From Methanosarcina sp. (GTDB taxonomy: Archaea; Halobacteriota; Methanosarcinia; Methanosarcinales; Methanosarcinaceae), in assembly GCA_003157235.1 (NCBI GenBank), contig PMJC01000083.1, positions 7,346 through 12,361 on the forward strand: DNA of 5,016 nt, given 5' to 3'. Numbering within the stretch: the stretch's first letter is position 1; each line of letters begins with the position of its first letter. Shown here in pieces: positions 1 to 4,707 of the stretch. The notes beneath the pieces were generated by a model. The model was not told the origin of the DNA. It worked only from the letters and a program-made list of their open reading frames with translations, and did no database searches. Both the position numbers and the translations under genes were made by a program.

Positions 1-277
1 TTTCTGGTTTCCATGATTCTCAACATTGTTTTTTAATAACATCGGAAATTGTAACATCGCCCAAGTTCCAATGTACCTTCATCACTCCACAGTTAACCAT
101 CAAAAAGCTTTTTCTGAATTTCAGAGTATTCTTTAAAGATATTTTTTGCTTTGACGTTCTTATAACCTGCATCACTCATAAAGGAAAATATTTTGATTCA
201 GCATCAACGAAAAGACGTACATGATCACAATCAGTACCTATTGAATCAAACTCAAAAAATAACCTTTTACCACTTTA
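1..277 (-). pseudogene. tnpA: IS200/IS605-family transposase TnpA, C-terminal remnant
   Basis: TnpA is the single-strand HUH transposase of IS200/IS605 elements; two histidines bind the metal and a C-terminal tyrosine attacks the DNA. Read on the minus strand, the pieces match the family in order: FEFDSIGTDCDHVRLFVDAE (about 254-198), VMQVI, KNIFKEYSEIQKKLFDG, LWSDEG, YIGT, GDVTISDVIKK, then VENHGNQK at the edge. The HxH motif reads HVR: the second histidine is CGT, one transition from CAT. An in-frame TGA lies at 176-178 and a TAA (probably from GAA, giving DGELW) just before LWSDEG. Four frame changes follow, and the one at about 25-31 removes the catalytic tyrosine expected in KKYVEN. The N-terminal third upstream of 277 is not recognisable, and no element ends were found. 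The protein is certainly inactive. Confidence 0.85.
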
Positions 278-398
278 AAAACATATATTAAAATAACCGA
301 TTATGGAATTGGCTGAAAGATATTTTTCCCGAGACTTAATCTAAAAACAACCATAAGACATCTGATTTCATGACTCAATAATCAAAATAATAAAGTGA

Positions 399-409
399 TT
401 TTTATAATA
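399..409 (+). promoter_or_regulatory. Possible TATA box of the recombinase gene
   Basis: The run TTTTTATAATAT lies about 20-30 bases before the ATG at 429, which is the right distance for an archaeal TATA box serving a leaderless or very short-leader transcript. No convincing ribosome site precedes that ATG, which fits leaderless expression. The surrounding DNA is AT-rich, so a chance match is possible. Confidence 0.3.
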
Positions 410-428
410 TTACATTAAACGGATTTTC

Positions 429-1003
429 ATGAAAACTGGACTATTTACAAACTGGCTTATAACTTCTGGCGGCATCCAGTCCTTACAGTGGAAGAATGTT
501 ATAAATTTATGTAAGCTATACCAGAAGCTCTTAAACATGTTTTTGAAATTAATACTATTACAAGATTACGATATGTTGAATTACAGCAATTATACGATAA
601 TCTGCAATGGTACAACTCAAACAGGAATCAAATTATACTTCCAAAGGAGGTACACCGGAAGGTCAAACAAAACCGATAAAGCGATTAATTGACAAATTGC
701 CCTCTGTATTTTCTTAGATGTTCAGATCATTCATTGAAGGCAAAAACTTCCAGAACACTCCTCTTGGAGCAGGGATTTGGCTCGTTGGTCTGAGAAAGTG
801 GGTATAAGTCAAAAGGTGATTCCAAAAACATCGCGAAAAACTATAGAATTCTTGATGCTCAAAACTGGAATATCTGAGATAGACATATATTCTCGCCAAG
901 GACATGACCCTGTGACATCTTTAAGGCATATCAATTACTATCTTTTACTGAATACGAACTGCAGGACATTTCCGAACTATTAATAAAGTTTGGAATAATA
1001 TGA
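429..1003 (+). pseudogene. Tyrosine recombinase/integrase, frameshifted but nearly full length
   Basis: Site-specific tyrosine recombinase of the short, catalytic-domain type seen in Methanosarcina and its mobile elements. Reading across frames gives about 190 residues: ENWTIYKLAYNFWRHPVLTV, then EECYKFM, a TAA at 512-514 (probably from GAA), EALKHVFEINTITRLRYVEL, a strand region ending KEVHRKVKQNR, then DKLPSVFS, a TAG at 715-717, MFRSFIEGKNF, DLARWSEKVGISQKV, KTSRKT, IYSRQGHDPVTSLRH, and finally YQLLSFTEYELQDI to the stop at 1001. The catalytic residues are visible: Arg at 569-571 (RLRYVE), Arg of KTSR at 834-836 (Lys replaces the usual His), His of QGH at 903-905, and Tyr at 929-931. Frame changes lie just after the ATG, near 672, near 774 and at 927-929; each fits loss of one base. 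The intact ancestor would have begun ATG GAA AAC TGG. Confidence 0.9.
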
Positions 1004-1197
1004 TGACCAGCTCAAAAACAACGATGTTGCATCCTTGGTGAATCAGCCAGCACAAACACTGCACCGGCAGGATATTCTGGGCTTGCAAAGCCAGTAAAAA
1101 ATCCTTTACCTTTACACCTTTAGGTATCCCATCGATTGATGCAAAGGAACATAAAAGGCTAAAAACACTAAGAACAAACCATTGCAACATAACTTAG
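1000..1197 (+). pseudogene. Possible remnant of a small gene behind the recombinase
   Basis: I do not recognise this stretch. It begins with ATGATG overlapping the recombinase stop. The ATG frame gives only MMTSSKTTMLHPW. The next frame reads DDQLKNNDVASLVNQPAQ and on to a TAA at 1095-1097. A third frame then carries FTFTPLGIPSIDAKEHKRL to a TAG at 1195-1197. Adding one G after the first ATG would join the start to the DDQLKNND frame, the same lesion seen at 429 and 1223. The composition is polar and protein-like, but no family motif is visible and the reading could be chance. Confidence 0.25.
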
Positions 1198-1222
1198 ACT
1201 TGAAATACGTGTAAACATTGAA

Positions 1223-1430
1223 ATGAAGAAGAGGTCATTGAAAAAATACTCAGCAGATTCAATGTAATTCTGTTTGAATGCTTCCTAGAACCAGAACCTT
1301 TAGAGCCATTATTTTAATACTAGCAGACTTTGAAATAGCTGTAGAGGTGCTATGTAATGAAAAGCAATTCCAAAGCACCACTAAGACTTCAAAAATTTTG
1401 CCCAAAGTGTTCGATGATTTCGATTTCTAA
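1223..1430 (+). pseudogene. Small frameshifted gene of unknown function
   Basis: The family is not recognised. From the ATG at 1223 the direct frame is poor (MKKRSLKK and soon a stop), but the adjacent frame from 1225 reads EEEVIEKILSRFNVILFECF, then LEPEPL. From about 1302 the next frame continues RAIILILADFEIAVEVLCNE and stays open to a TAA at 1428-1430, overlapping the zinc-ribbon gene. Both frame changes fit single-base losses, and the first would restore ATG GAA GAA GAG. The intact product was perhaps 45-70 residues with an acidic start and a hydrophobic second half. Where it really ended is unclear, because the last part of the open frame may be a shadow of the zinc-ribbon gene. A weak ribosome site at best precedes it. 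Confidence 0.35.
1344..1349 (+). promoter_or_regulatory. Ribosome binding site for the zinc-ribbon gene
   Basis: GAGGTG, matching the archaeal anti-Shine-Dalgarno, ends 7 bases before the ATG at 1357 and decides that start over the ATG at 1352, which is followed at once by stop codons. Confidence 0.5.
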
Positions 1431-1509
1431 GAGGAGAAAGTTTTACCTATGCCTTAATTACGGGCACATTTTCACAAAACCTATGTTGGCAGATAAAGAA
1501 AACTTATGA
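1357..1509 (+). CDS. Small zinc-ribbon protein lacking its fourth cysteine
   Basis: A 50-residue basic protein. Residues 14-18 read FCPKC and residues 29-39 read FYLCLNYGHIF, the two knuckles of a treble-clef or zinc-ribbon fold of the kind common in small archaeal and viral proteins; these usually bind nucleic acid or partner proteins. The expected fourth ligand is Tyr35 (TAC), one transition from Cys (TGC), so three cysteines remain: 15, 18 and 32. His37 lies close and might substitute, but the CxxC spacing is broken. The start is supported by GAGGTG upstream. The TGA at 1507-1509 is followed by an open reading frame in the same phase for another 53 codons, so this may be the first half of a longer gene. 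The specific function is unknown. Confidence 0.55.
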   Translation: MKSNSKAPLRLQKFCPKCSMISISKRRKFYLCLNYGHIFTKPMLADKENL

Positions 1510-1671
1510 TGTGTATCTACTAGACTTCAAATAGCTCTTGAAATGCATGAGGCTAAAAATCCAAACAAAATACTTCATTATCCGGTCAACCTCTGGGCGA
1601 GTTCAAGGCTAACCTTTAGGGTCAAAGGTAATATGATTGAATCTTGGAAAATTGAGGAGGCTCTAGAATGA
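1510..1671 (+). pseudogene. In-frame continuation of the zinc-ribbon gene after a TGA
   Basis: This frame has the same phase as the zinc-ribbon frame and stays open for 53 codons after its TGA: CVSTRLQIALEMHEAKN, then ILHYPVNLWASSRLTFRV, then a tail ending SWKIEEALE before a TGA at 1669. I do not recognise it. The composition is protein-like. Either it is a separate small gene starting at the ATG at 1543, which has no good ribosome site, or it is the C-terminal half of an original protein of about 104 residues interrupted by one nonsense change. The second option needs fewer assumptions. Its stop overlaps the next start (ATGA at 1668-1671), the usual sign of translational coupling, so the three frames 1357-1778 probably formed one operon. 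Confidence 0.4.
1654..1660 (+). promoter_or_regulatory. Strong ribosome binding site (GAGGAGG)
   Basis: GAGGAGG sits 7 bases before the ATG at 1668, inside the end of the upstream frame. It is among the best ribosome sites in the window and supports the very short frame that follows. Confidence 0.55.
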
Positions 1672-1778
1672 ATTCTAAAAAAGCCAAATTCATAGCATTT
1701 TTAACAATAAGTCTTCAAGCAAGATATCTACCCTATCAAATAGAATTTGTCTCCAGAAAGAAGACTGAATCATGTTAA
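1668..1778 (+). CDS. 36-residue hypothetical protein, translationally coupled
   Basis: A short basic frame starting MNSKKAKFIAFLTISLQARY and ending SRKKTESC. It has no recognisable domain. Residues 8-15 (FIAFLTIS) are hydrophobic but too short for a confident membrane span. It is supported by a near-perfect GAGGAGG ribosome site at good spacing and by the ATGA overlap with the preceding stop. It could be complete, or it could be the start of a longer protein truncated by a frameshift like its neighbours. It ends 10 bases before the stop of the minus-strand pseudogene, so the two converge tail to tail. Confidence 0.4.
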   Translation: MNSKKAKFIAFLTISLQARYLPYQIEFVSRKKTESC

Positions 1779-1788
1779 ATTAGTGTTC

Positions 1789-2659
1789 TTATATCAATCC
1801 TGAGGTAAACTCAAAGGTAACTTCAAAATAGTTGAACCTACATAAAAACTCTGTGTACGTTCGTTCATCCAGAAGTATCTGCGATCTCCATTACCAAAGC
1901 TTTTATAGATTCATTGTTTTGCAACCAAAAATTTAATTGTTTAAGTTTTTGTATGTACTCAAAGTATTATTGACTGTCTTGGAGTAAGTTTTTATCCTAC
2001 CATAAAGCATACAAAGATTATTCCAAACAGTTTGTGCTGTTTGTTGATCGTTTAGTTTTTGTTTGTATGCTTATCAGCGCTGTAAGATATGTTCTAAATT
2101 GTTAGGAAGCTTATCCCACAACTCCAAACGTTCGCAGAACCAGTTAAGAAGTACTTCAATTTTGGGCGAAAACTCCGCTCGCCAATCTGGTTATAAAAAG
2201 TTATAATGTTTAAAGCACTTGTTCAGTTCCTGAACCATAAACTCAAATTGTTCTTGTTCTGTCAATTTCCTAGGGACTTCCAGAGCCTCAGGCTCTCATG
2301 TAGCCTTTCCAGTCAGAGAACATTCTAAGATTACCGTTTCAGGCAGAGCTTCAGGAGCTTGTTGTATCATTGGCTCTTCCATGGAAACTAGCTCTTCATT
2401 GACTTCGAGATCTTCAGTTTCAGGCTCTTCAATCTATTCAGGTTCAACTAGATCCATTATTATTGGTAATTCTTCCTGTGTAAGCCGTACATATGTTCAC
2501 AGCATATGAAAGTGCTATATATGGAGTTAGTTCTTCTAAAGAAAGCTTGAAGTCAGACCACTTTTTCAGCGAAACTTTTTACCGGTGTAGTGTGACAGTC
2601 TCTTGGTGACGGTGACTGCAATTTAGGTCAAAACCTAGCTTTATCTGAACATATAGTGT
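1789..2659 (-). pseudogene. Decayed unknown gene with acidic Glu/Pro-rich linker
   Basis: The family is not recognised, but the coding character is clear. In order on the minus strand: VQIKLGFDLNCSHRHQETVT, a TAA, KKWSDFKLSLEELTPYIALS, a frame change near 2495, YVRLTQEELPIIMDLVEPE, then a linker of IEEPETEDLEVNEELVSMEE type (about 2434-2300). After it come LTEQEQFEFMVQELNKCF, PDWRAEFSPKIEVLLNWF, LELWDKLPNNLEHILQR, two stops together at 2071-2076, and AYKQKLNDQQTAQTVWNN. A frame change near 2005 leads to YFEYIQKLKQLNFWLQNNES and ALVMEIADT, and another near 1870 to LDERTYTEFLCRFNYFEV and TSGLI. In-frame stops lie at 2579, 2434, 2296, 2191, 2071-2076, 1997 and 1967. The original was perhaps 290 residues or more: a globular N-part, an acidic hinge, and a helical C-part. 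It may be continuous with the remnant at 2641-2948. Confidence 0.55.
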
Positions 2660-2948
2660 CTATAGATTTTGATTTCGAGCTTAGTTATTTTGTCGTTATA
2701 TAAGCCGTCAGGCACTTTTTTCTTAAGGCATTGGAAATAATAGTACTTATGAGTGTGATAATGCCATAAGAGAGGCTCACTTTAATCAATTTCATATGCG
2801 TTTTATCTCCTATTGGCCTTGTGGAAAGTGGTTTGGGGTTAAGCATCGTATATTGCAGATATAATTCGAGTTTTGCTTGCTTAAAATTTGGGTAATAATG
2901 AATAAGAAATGGGAACCAAAAAAAACTTTTATGAATGTCTAAACCACA
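2641..2948 (-). pseudogene. Probable upstream part of the decayed unknown gene
   Basis: Minus-strand frame 2948-2685 is open for 87 codons but has no start near its beginning. It reads SFFWFPFLIHYYPNFKQAKL, ELYLQYTMLNPKPLSTRP and THMKLIK. From about 2781 the neighbouring frame looks better: EPLLWHYHTHKYYYFQCLKK, then VPDGLYNDKITKLEIKIYRH and YMFR to a TAA at 2641-2643. A single-base loss at about 2781 and another near 2650 would join these pieces to the GFDLNCSHRH segment at the start of the next feature, giving one gene of nearly 390 codons. I do not recognise the protein. The His/Cys/Tyr-rich stretches hint at a structured domain, but in DNA this AT-rich an 87-codon open frame can also arise by chance. 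Confidence 0.3.
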
Positions 2949-2951
2949 TTA

Positions 2952-3364
2952 TCTCTTCATTACTACAAACAACCCAGTTTCAGCAGGTATACACAAGAAT
3001 GCAATCTATTTTTTCAACATGACAATAGATTAAAAATTGATCCAACTTTCAATTAATAATGGGGGCTAGATAAGAAACAAATCATACACACGTGTACATC
3101 TGAGGAATGCATGCTACAATGCAGCAAATTAAAGAAAAAAAATGATAAAGTTAACTAAAAGTGCATAATGAAACCAGTAAGCCAGAAAAAAGAATATTAG
3201 AAGAATTATACTAAATGTTGAAAATAAATAAAATGATAGAATTTAAATAGGCTTCATGCACTTAAGCAGAAAATCAAAAGCTACAAGCTTTATGAATATT
3301 TTTGTGCTTTTGAAAATTGAGAGCTTAATGCTATAGATTTCTCATTTAGACCTAGTAAGTCCTA
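2952..3364. other. About 410 bases with no supported gene
   Basis: Both strands are closely spaced with stop codons. The longest protein-like piece is a plus-strand fragment around 3173-3238 reading SKPEKRILEELY, a stop, then MLKINKMIEFK; it has no start, ribosome site or known motif, so I do not call it. The stretch holds two small inverted repeats (3003-3031 and 3035-3054), an ACACGTGT palindrome near 3088 and a 6-base hairpin AAAGCT-ACA-AGCTTT near 3277. Confidence 0.4.
3003..3031. repeat. Inverted repeat, 8-base arms, 13-base loop
   Basis: AATCTATT at 3003-3010 is the exact reverse complement of AATAGATT at 3024-3031. A second inverted repeat (AATTGA / TCAATT, 3035-3054) follows at once. 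Tandem hairpins can be terminators or remnants of IS200/IS605 subterminal hairpins, but neither is shown here. Confidence 0.35.
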
Positions 3365-3592
3365 TTAAAGTTTGAGTTCCTTAGCCATCTCCTGAAAAAC
3401 CTTTCCTTTATCAGTAGTGATGAAAAGTCCATTTTCGTTCCTGATAAGTTCTTTCTCTCTTAACATTTCCAGATATTTCTGGGCGATGTTAAAATTTAGA
3501 TTTACCTCATATACAATATGAGTTTTCTTTGCTCCATTCATAGCTACTTTTAAAATATCTACTGCAATATCAGTCCTGCTCCTTCTTTTAAT
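3365..3592 (-). CDS. Winged helix-turn-helix transcriptional regulator (HTH_45-like), ATT in place of ATG
   Basis: A small archaeal DNA-binding protein of 75 residues, the only gene here of a recognised family with an uninterrupted body. The start region reads KRRSRTDIAVDILKVAMNGA (first helix). KKTHIVYEVNLNFNIAQKYL forms the second and recognition helices, EMLREKELIRNENGLFITTD carries the third helix and the wing, and it ends KVFQEMAKELKL. This is the layout of the short archaeal winged-helix family (Pfam HTH_45), common in Methanosarcina. The start is odd. The ribosome site GGGGGAGG points to the codon at 3592-3590, which is ATT; there is no ATG, GTG or TTG upstream in frame before the stop near 3658. 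The first internal ATG (residue 18) would delete the first helix. So it either uses a rare ATT start or is silenced by a point change of ATG. A promoter and likely operator lie at 3716-3757. Confidence 0.88.
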   Translation of the reverse strand: MKRRSRTDIAVDILKVAMNGAKKTHIVYEVNLNFNIAQKYLEMLREKELIRNENGLFITTDKGKVFQEMAKELKL

Positions 3593-3598
3593 ACTGAC

Positions 3599-3607
3599 TC
3601 CTCCCCC
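3599..3607 (-). promoter_or_regulatory. Ribosome binding site of the winged-helix gene
   Basis: Minus-strand GGGGGAGGAG ends about 6 bases before the ATT codon at 3592. It decides the start: nothing else within normal spacing could be the first codon, and the protein family begins just there. Confidence 0.65.
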
Positions 3608-3643
3608 AAGATTAACTTTAAAACAATCTTTGCGAAGAACAAT

Positions 3644-3666
3644 TGCTTTAAAAATAACTTAAAGCA
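3644..3666 (-). promoter_or_regulatory. Hairpin in the leader of the winged-helix gene
   Basis: TGCTTTAA (3644-3651) and TTAAAGCA (3659-3666) form a perfect 8-base inverted repeat with a 7-base loop. It falls within the predicted leader of about 120 bases between the TATA box and the start codon. It could be an RNA hairpin or a second protein-binding site; it could also be chance in AT-rich DNA. Confidence 0.3.
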
Positions 3667-3715
3667 TATCTTTTTGTCGGTAACAAAGATCCTAACTCTT
3701 TATCGTTCTCCTTTC

Positions 3716-3757
3716 TATATAACTATATCATTGTTATATAAAAATTCAAGTTATAAC
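3716..3757 (-). promoter_or_regulatory. Phased GTTATA half-sites, candidate operator of the winged-helix regulator
   Basis: Three 8-base elements start exactly 17 bases apart: TATATAAC at 3716, GTTATATA at 3733 and GTTATAAC at 3750. The first two form a perfect inverted repeat with 9 bases between the arms, and the third is itself palindromic. They cover the TATA box and reach the expected transcription start, the usual place for an archaeal repressor to block TBP or RNA polymerase. Autoregulation by the gene just downstream is the simplest reading. The repeat is direct observation; the regulatory role is inference. Confidence 0.45.
3733..3745 (-). promoter_or_regulatory. TATA box for the winged-helix gene
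   Basis: Minus-strand ATTTTTATATAAC is a good match to the archaeal TATA consensus. Transcription would start near 3713, giving a long leader to the start codon at 3592. It lies directly after the last codons of the upstream minus-strand pseudogene (stop at 3753-3751), so the regulator probably has its own transcript. Confidence 0.5.
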
Positions 3758-4274
3758 AAGTAGTTCCAAACCTTGCCAATTTTGAAATCATTTTTCAAAT
3801 AAGTAGGCTCACATAGTAGCAGACTTTTAAAATTTGTTCCCTCAAACTGTTCCAATATTACAATAAATTTAATTTTTATCTTAATCTGCTTATATATATC
3901 ATTGCTATTATTTTATGAATTTTTTACCTTCAAACCAAAAATCTGGTTTCTGATTTTTTGTAACTCCAGCTTTAGAAAAGCTATCAATGAGAATATTATA
4001 TTTGCTCTTTTTGACGTTTTTTTCGTTGTCTGACACTTTTAAAAACCACATAACTGGTTCATTATCCCATGATATTCGTCAATTATCCATTACTTATTAG
4101 CTAGCTTCTTTCTCTTGCTTTATCTTTACCAAGAATATTTGCGACCCAGTATTACAGTTTTTGCTTGTTGGAACTATCCGATTCAATAATCTAACAAATT
4201 CACATACTTTCAGATTTTCTGCCGATGTACACAACGGCACCATCTAATTTTTCGAACCATTGAGTAATTTACAT
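3751..4274 (-). pseudogene. Decayed unknown minus-strand gene
   Basis: The family is not securely recognised. The expected ATG at 4274-4272 is followed directly by TAA, then ITQWFEKLDGAVVYIGRKSE in the same frame. After a frame change near 4202 comes EFVRLLNRIVPTSKNCNTGS, QIFLVKIKQEKEAS, stops at 4094-4099 and 4079, and then a clean piece: ISWDNEPVMWFLKVSDNEKN, KSKYNILIDSFSKAGVTKNQ, KPDFWFEGKKFIK. Another frame change near 3911 leads to FIVILEQFEGTNFKSLLLCE and PTYLKNDFKIGKVWNYLL to the stop at 3751. The original was perhaps 170 residues. The middle part (NEPVMWF, then SFSKAGVTK) faintly resembles the mid-domain of Methanosarcina integrases, and KPDFWF faintly resembles a PD-(D/E)xK nuclease motif. 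Neither likeness is strong enough for a call. Confidence 0.45.
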
Positions 4275-4289
4275 GGTTTTTACCAATTG

Positions 4290-4295
4290 CCTCCT
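4290..4295 (-). promoter_or_regulatory. AGGAGG ribosome site of the decayed minus-strand gene
   Basis: A perfect minus-strand AGGAGG. The ATG at 4274 is 15 bases away, longer than usual, while a TTG in the same frame lies only 3 bases away, so the true start is uncertain. The site nevertheless shows that a gene began here. Confidence 0.45.
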
Positions 4296-4330
4296 AAAAA
4301 ATTTTTGATTTGAACTAACCTTTGCTTTAG

Positions 4331-4340
4331 CATATAAATT
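4331..4340 (-). promoter_or_regulatory. TATA box of the decayed minus-strand gene
   Basis: Minus-strand AATTTATATG, close to the archaeal TATA consensus, lies about 40 bases before the AGGAGG. Transcription would start near 4308, giving a short leader that includes the ribosome site. TATA, ribosome site and start are in the correct order and spacing. Confidence 0.45.
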
Positions 4341-4581
4341 TAAGACTGAGCAATTGACTCACTATTTTCAGCAATTTATCTCTAAAACAATTTTTCTTAA
4401 TTTGTAGGAATTGGAAGGTTTCATGAAATCTCAAATTAAAAGAGTTAAAATATAATAATTAAATCAGTATCTATGAAAAAATATAGTAATTAAAACGATA
4501 AAATATAGATAAAAATGAAAAATGAAATTATCGAAAATGAATATTTTTCCTTTTTTTGCTTTTTAAAGTTATTTTATTGGT

Positions 4582-4611
4582 ATAGTAAAAAATAAAAAAA
4601 TTAATTACTAT
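4582..4611. repeat. Inverted repeat in AT-rich spacer
   Basis: ATAGTAA at 4582-4588 and TTACTAT at 4605-4611 are exact reverse complements, 16 bases apart. In such AT-rich DNA this may be chance; no function can be assigned. Confidence 0.25.
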
Positions 4612-4638
4612 TAAAATAATATTCCTCCATTAAGATAA

Positions 4639-4649
4639 ATTTTTATATT
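4639..4649 (+). promoter_or_regulatory. TATA box of the DUF1699 gene
   Basis: The run AATTTTTATATTT about 65 bases before the ATG at 4708 fits an archaeal TATA box, giving a leader of roughly 35-40 bases. A small inverted repeat GTAAA-ATAC-TTTAC (4681-4694) lies in that leader, just before a purine-rich GTGGGGA that may act as a weak ribosome site. Confidence 0.35.
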
Positions 4650-4707
4650 TAGTATAATGTAATTCTATTATGGTAAAAACGTAAAATACTTTACAGTGGG
4701 GAAAAAC

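Larger units (their letters stand above)
4391..4700. other. Very AT-rich intergenic stretch
   Basis: No coding frame of interest on either strand. It separates the divergent minus-strand gene from the plus-strand DUF1699 gene. It holds short A/T repeats, a run of seven T at about 4552-4558 followed by another of five T (possible archaeal-type T-tract terminator), an inverted repeat ATAGTAA / TTACTAT at 4582-4611, and a TATA box near 4640. Confidence 0.5.

Noticed and set aside
429..692. Plus-strand 87-codon frame starting MKTGLFTNW
   Set aside because: It uses the recombinase ATG but the wrong phase; the neighbouring frame carries the family motifs (FWRHPVLTVEEC, RLRYVELQQL).
714..905. Minus-strand 63-codon open frame
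   Set aside because: It lies wholly antisense to the recombinase segment with ARWSEKVG and KTSRKT, so it is a shadow.
945..1190. Minus-strand 81-codon open frame with a signal-peptide-like start (MLQWFVLSVFSLLCSFAS)
   Set aside because: It runs antisense to the C-terminal coding of the recombinase and to the polar plus-strand frames behind it, which makes antisense hydrophobic stretches expected. It has no ribosome site. An open run this long is expected about once or twice by chance in six frames of DNA this AT-rich.
2282..2296. 15-base palindrome AGAGCCTCAGGCTCT
   Set aside because: It falls in the Glu/Pro-rich linker, where repeated GAG and CCT codons easily produce it. With a 1-base centre it is a poor hairpin.
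3277..3291. Hairpin AAAGCT-ACA-AGCTTT as a terminator of the winged-helix gene
   Set aside because: The stem is only six bases, with no T-run in the right direction and about 75 bases beyond the stop codon.
4348..4362. Near-palindrome TGAGCAATTGACTCA upstream of a minus-strand TATA box
   Set aside because: Only the outer four bases and the centre pair; too weak to call an operator.
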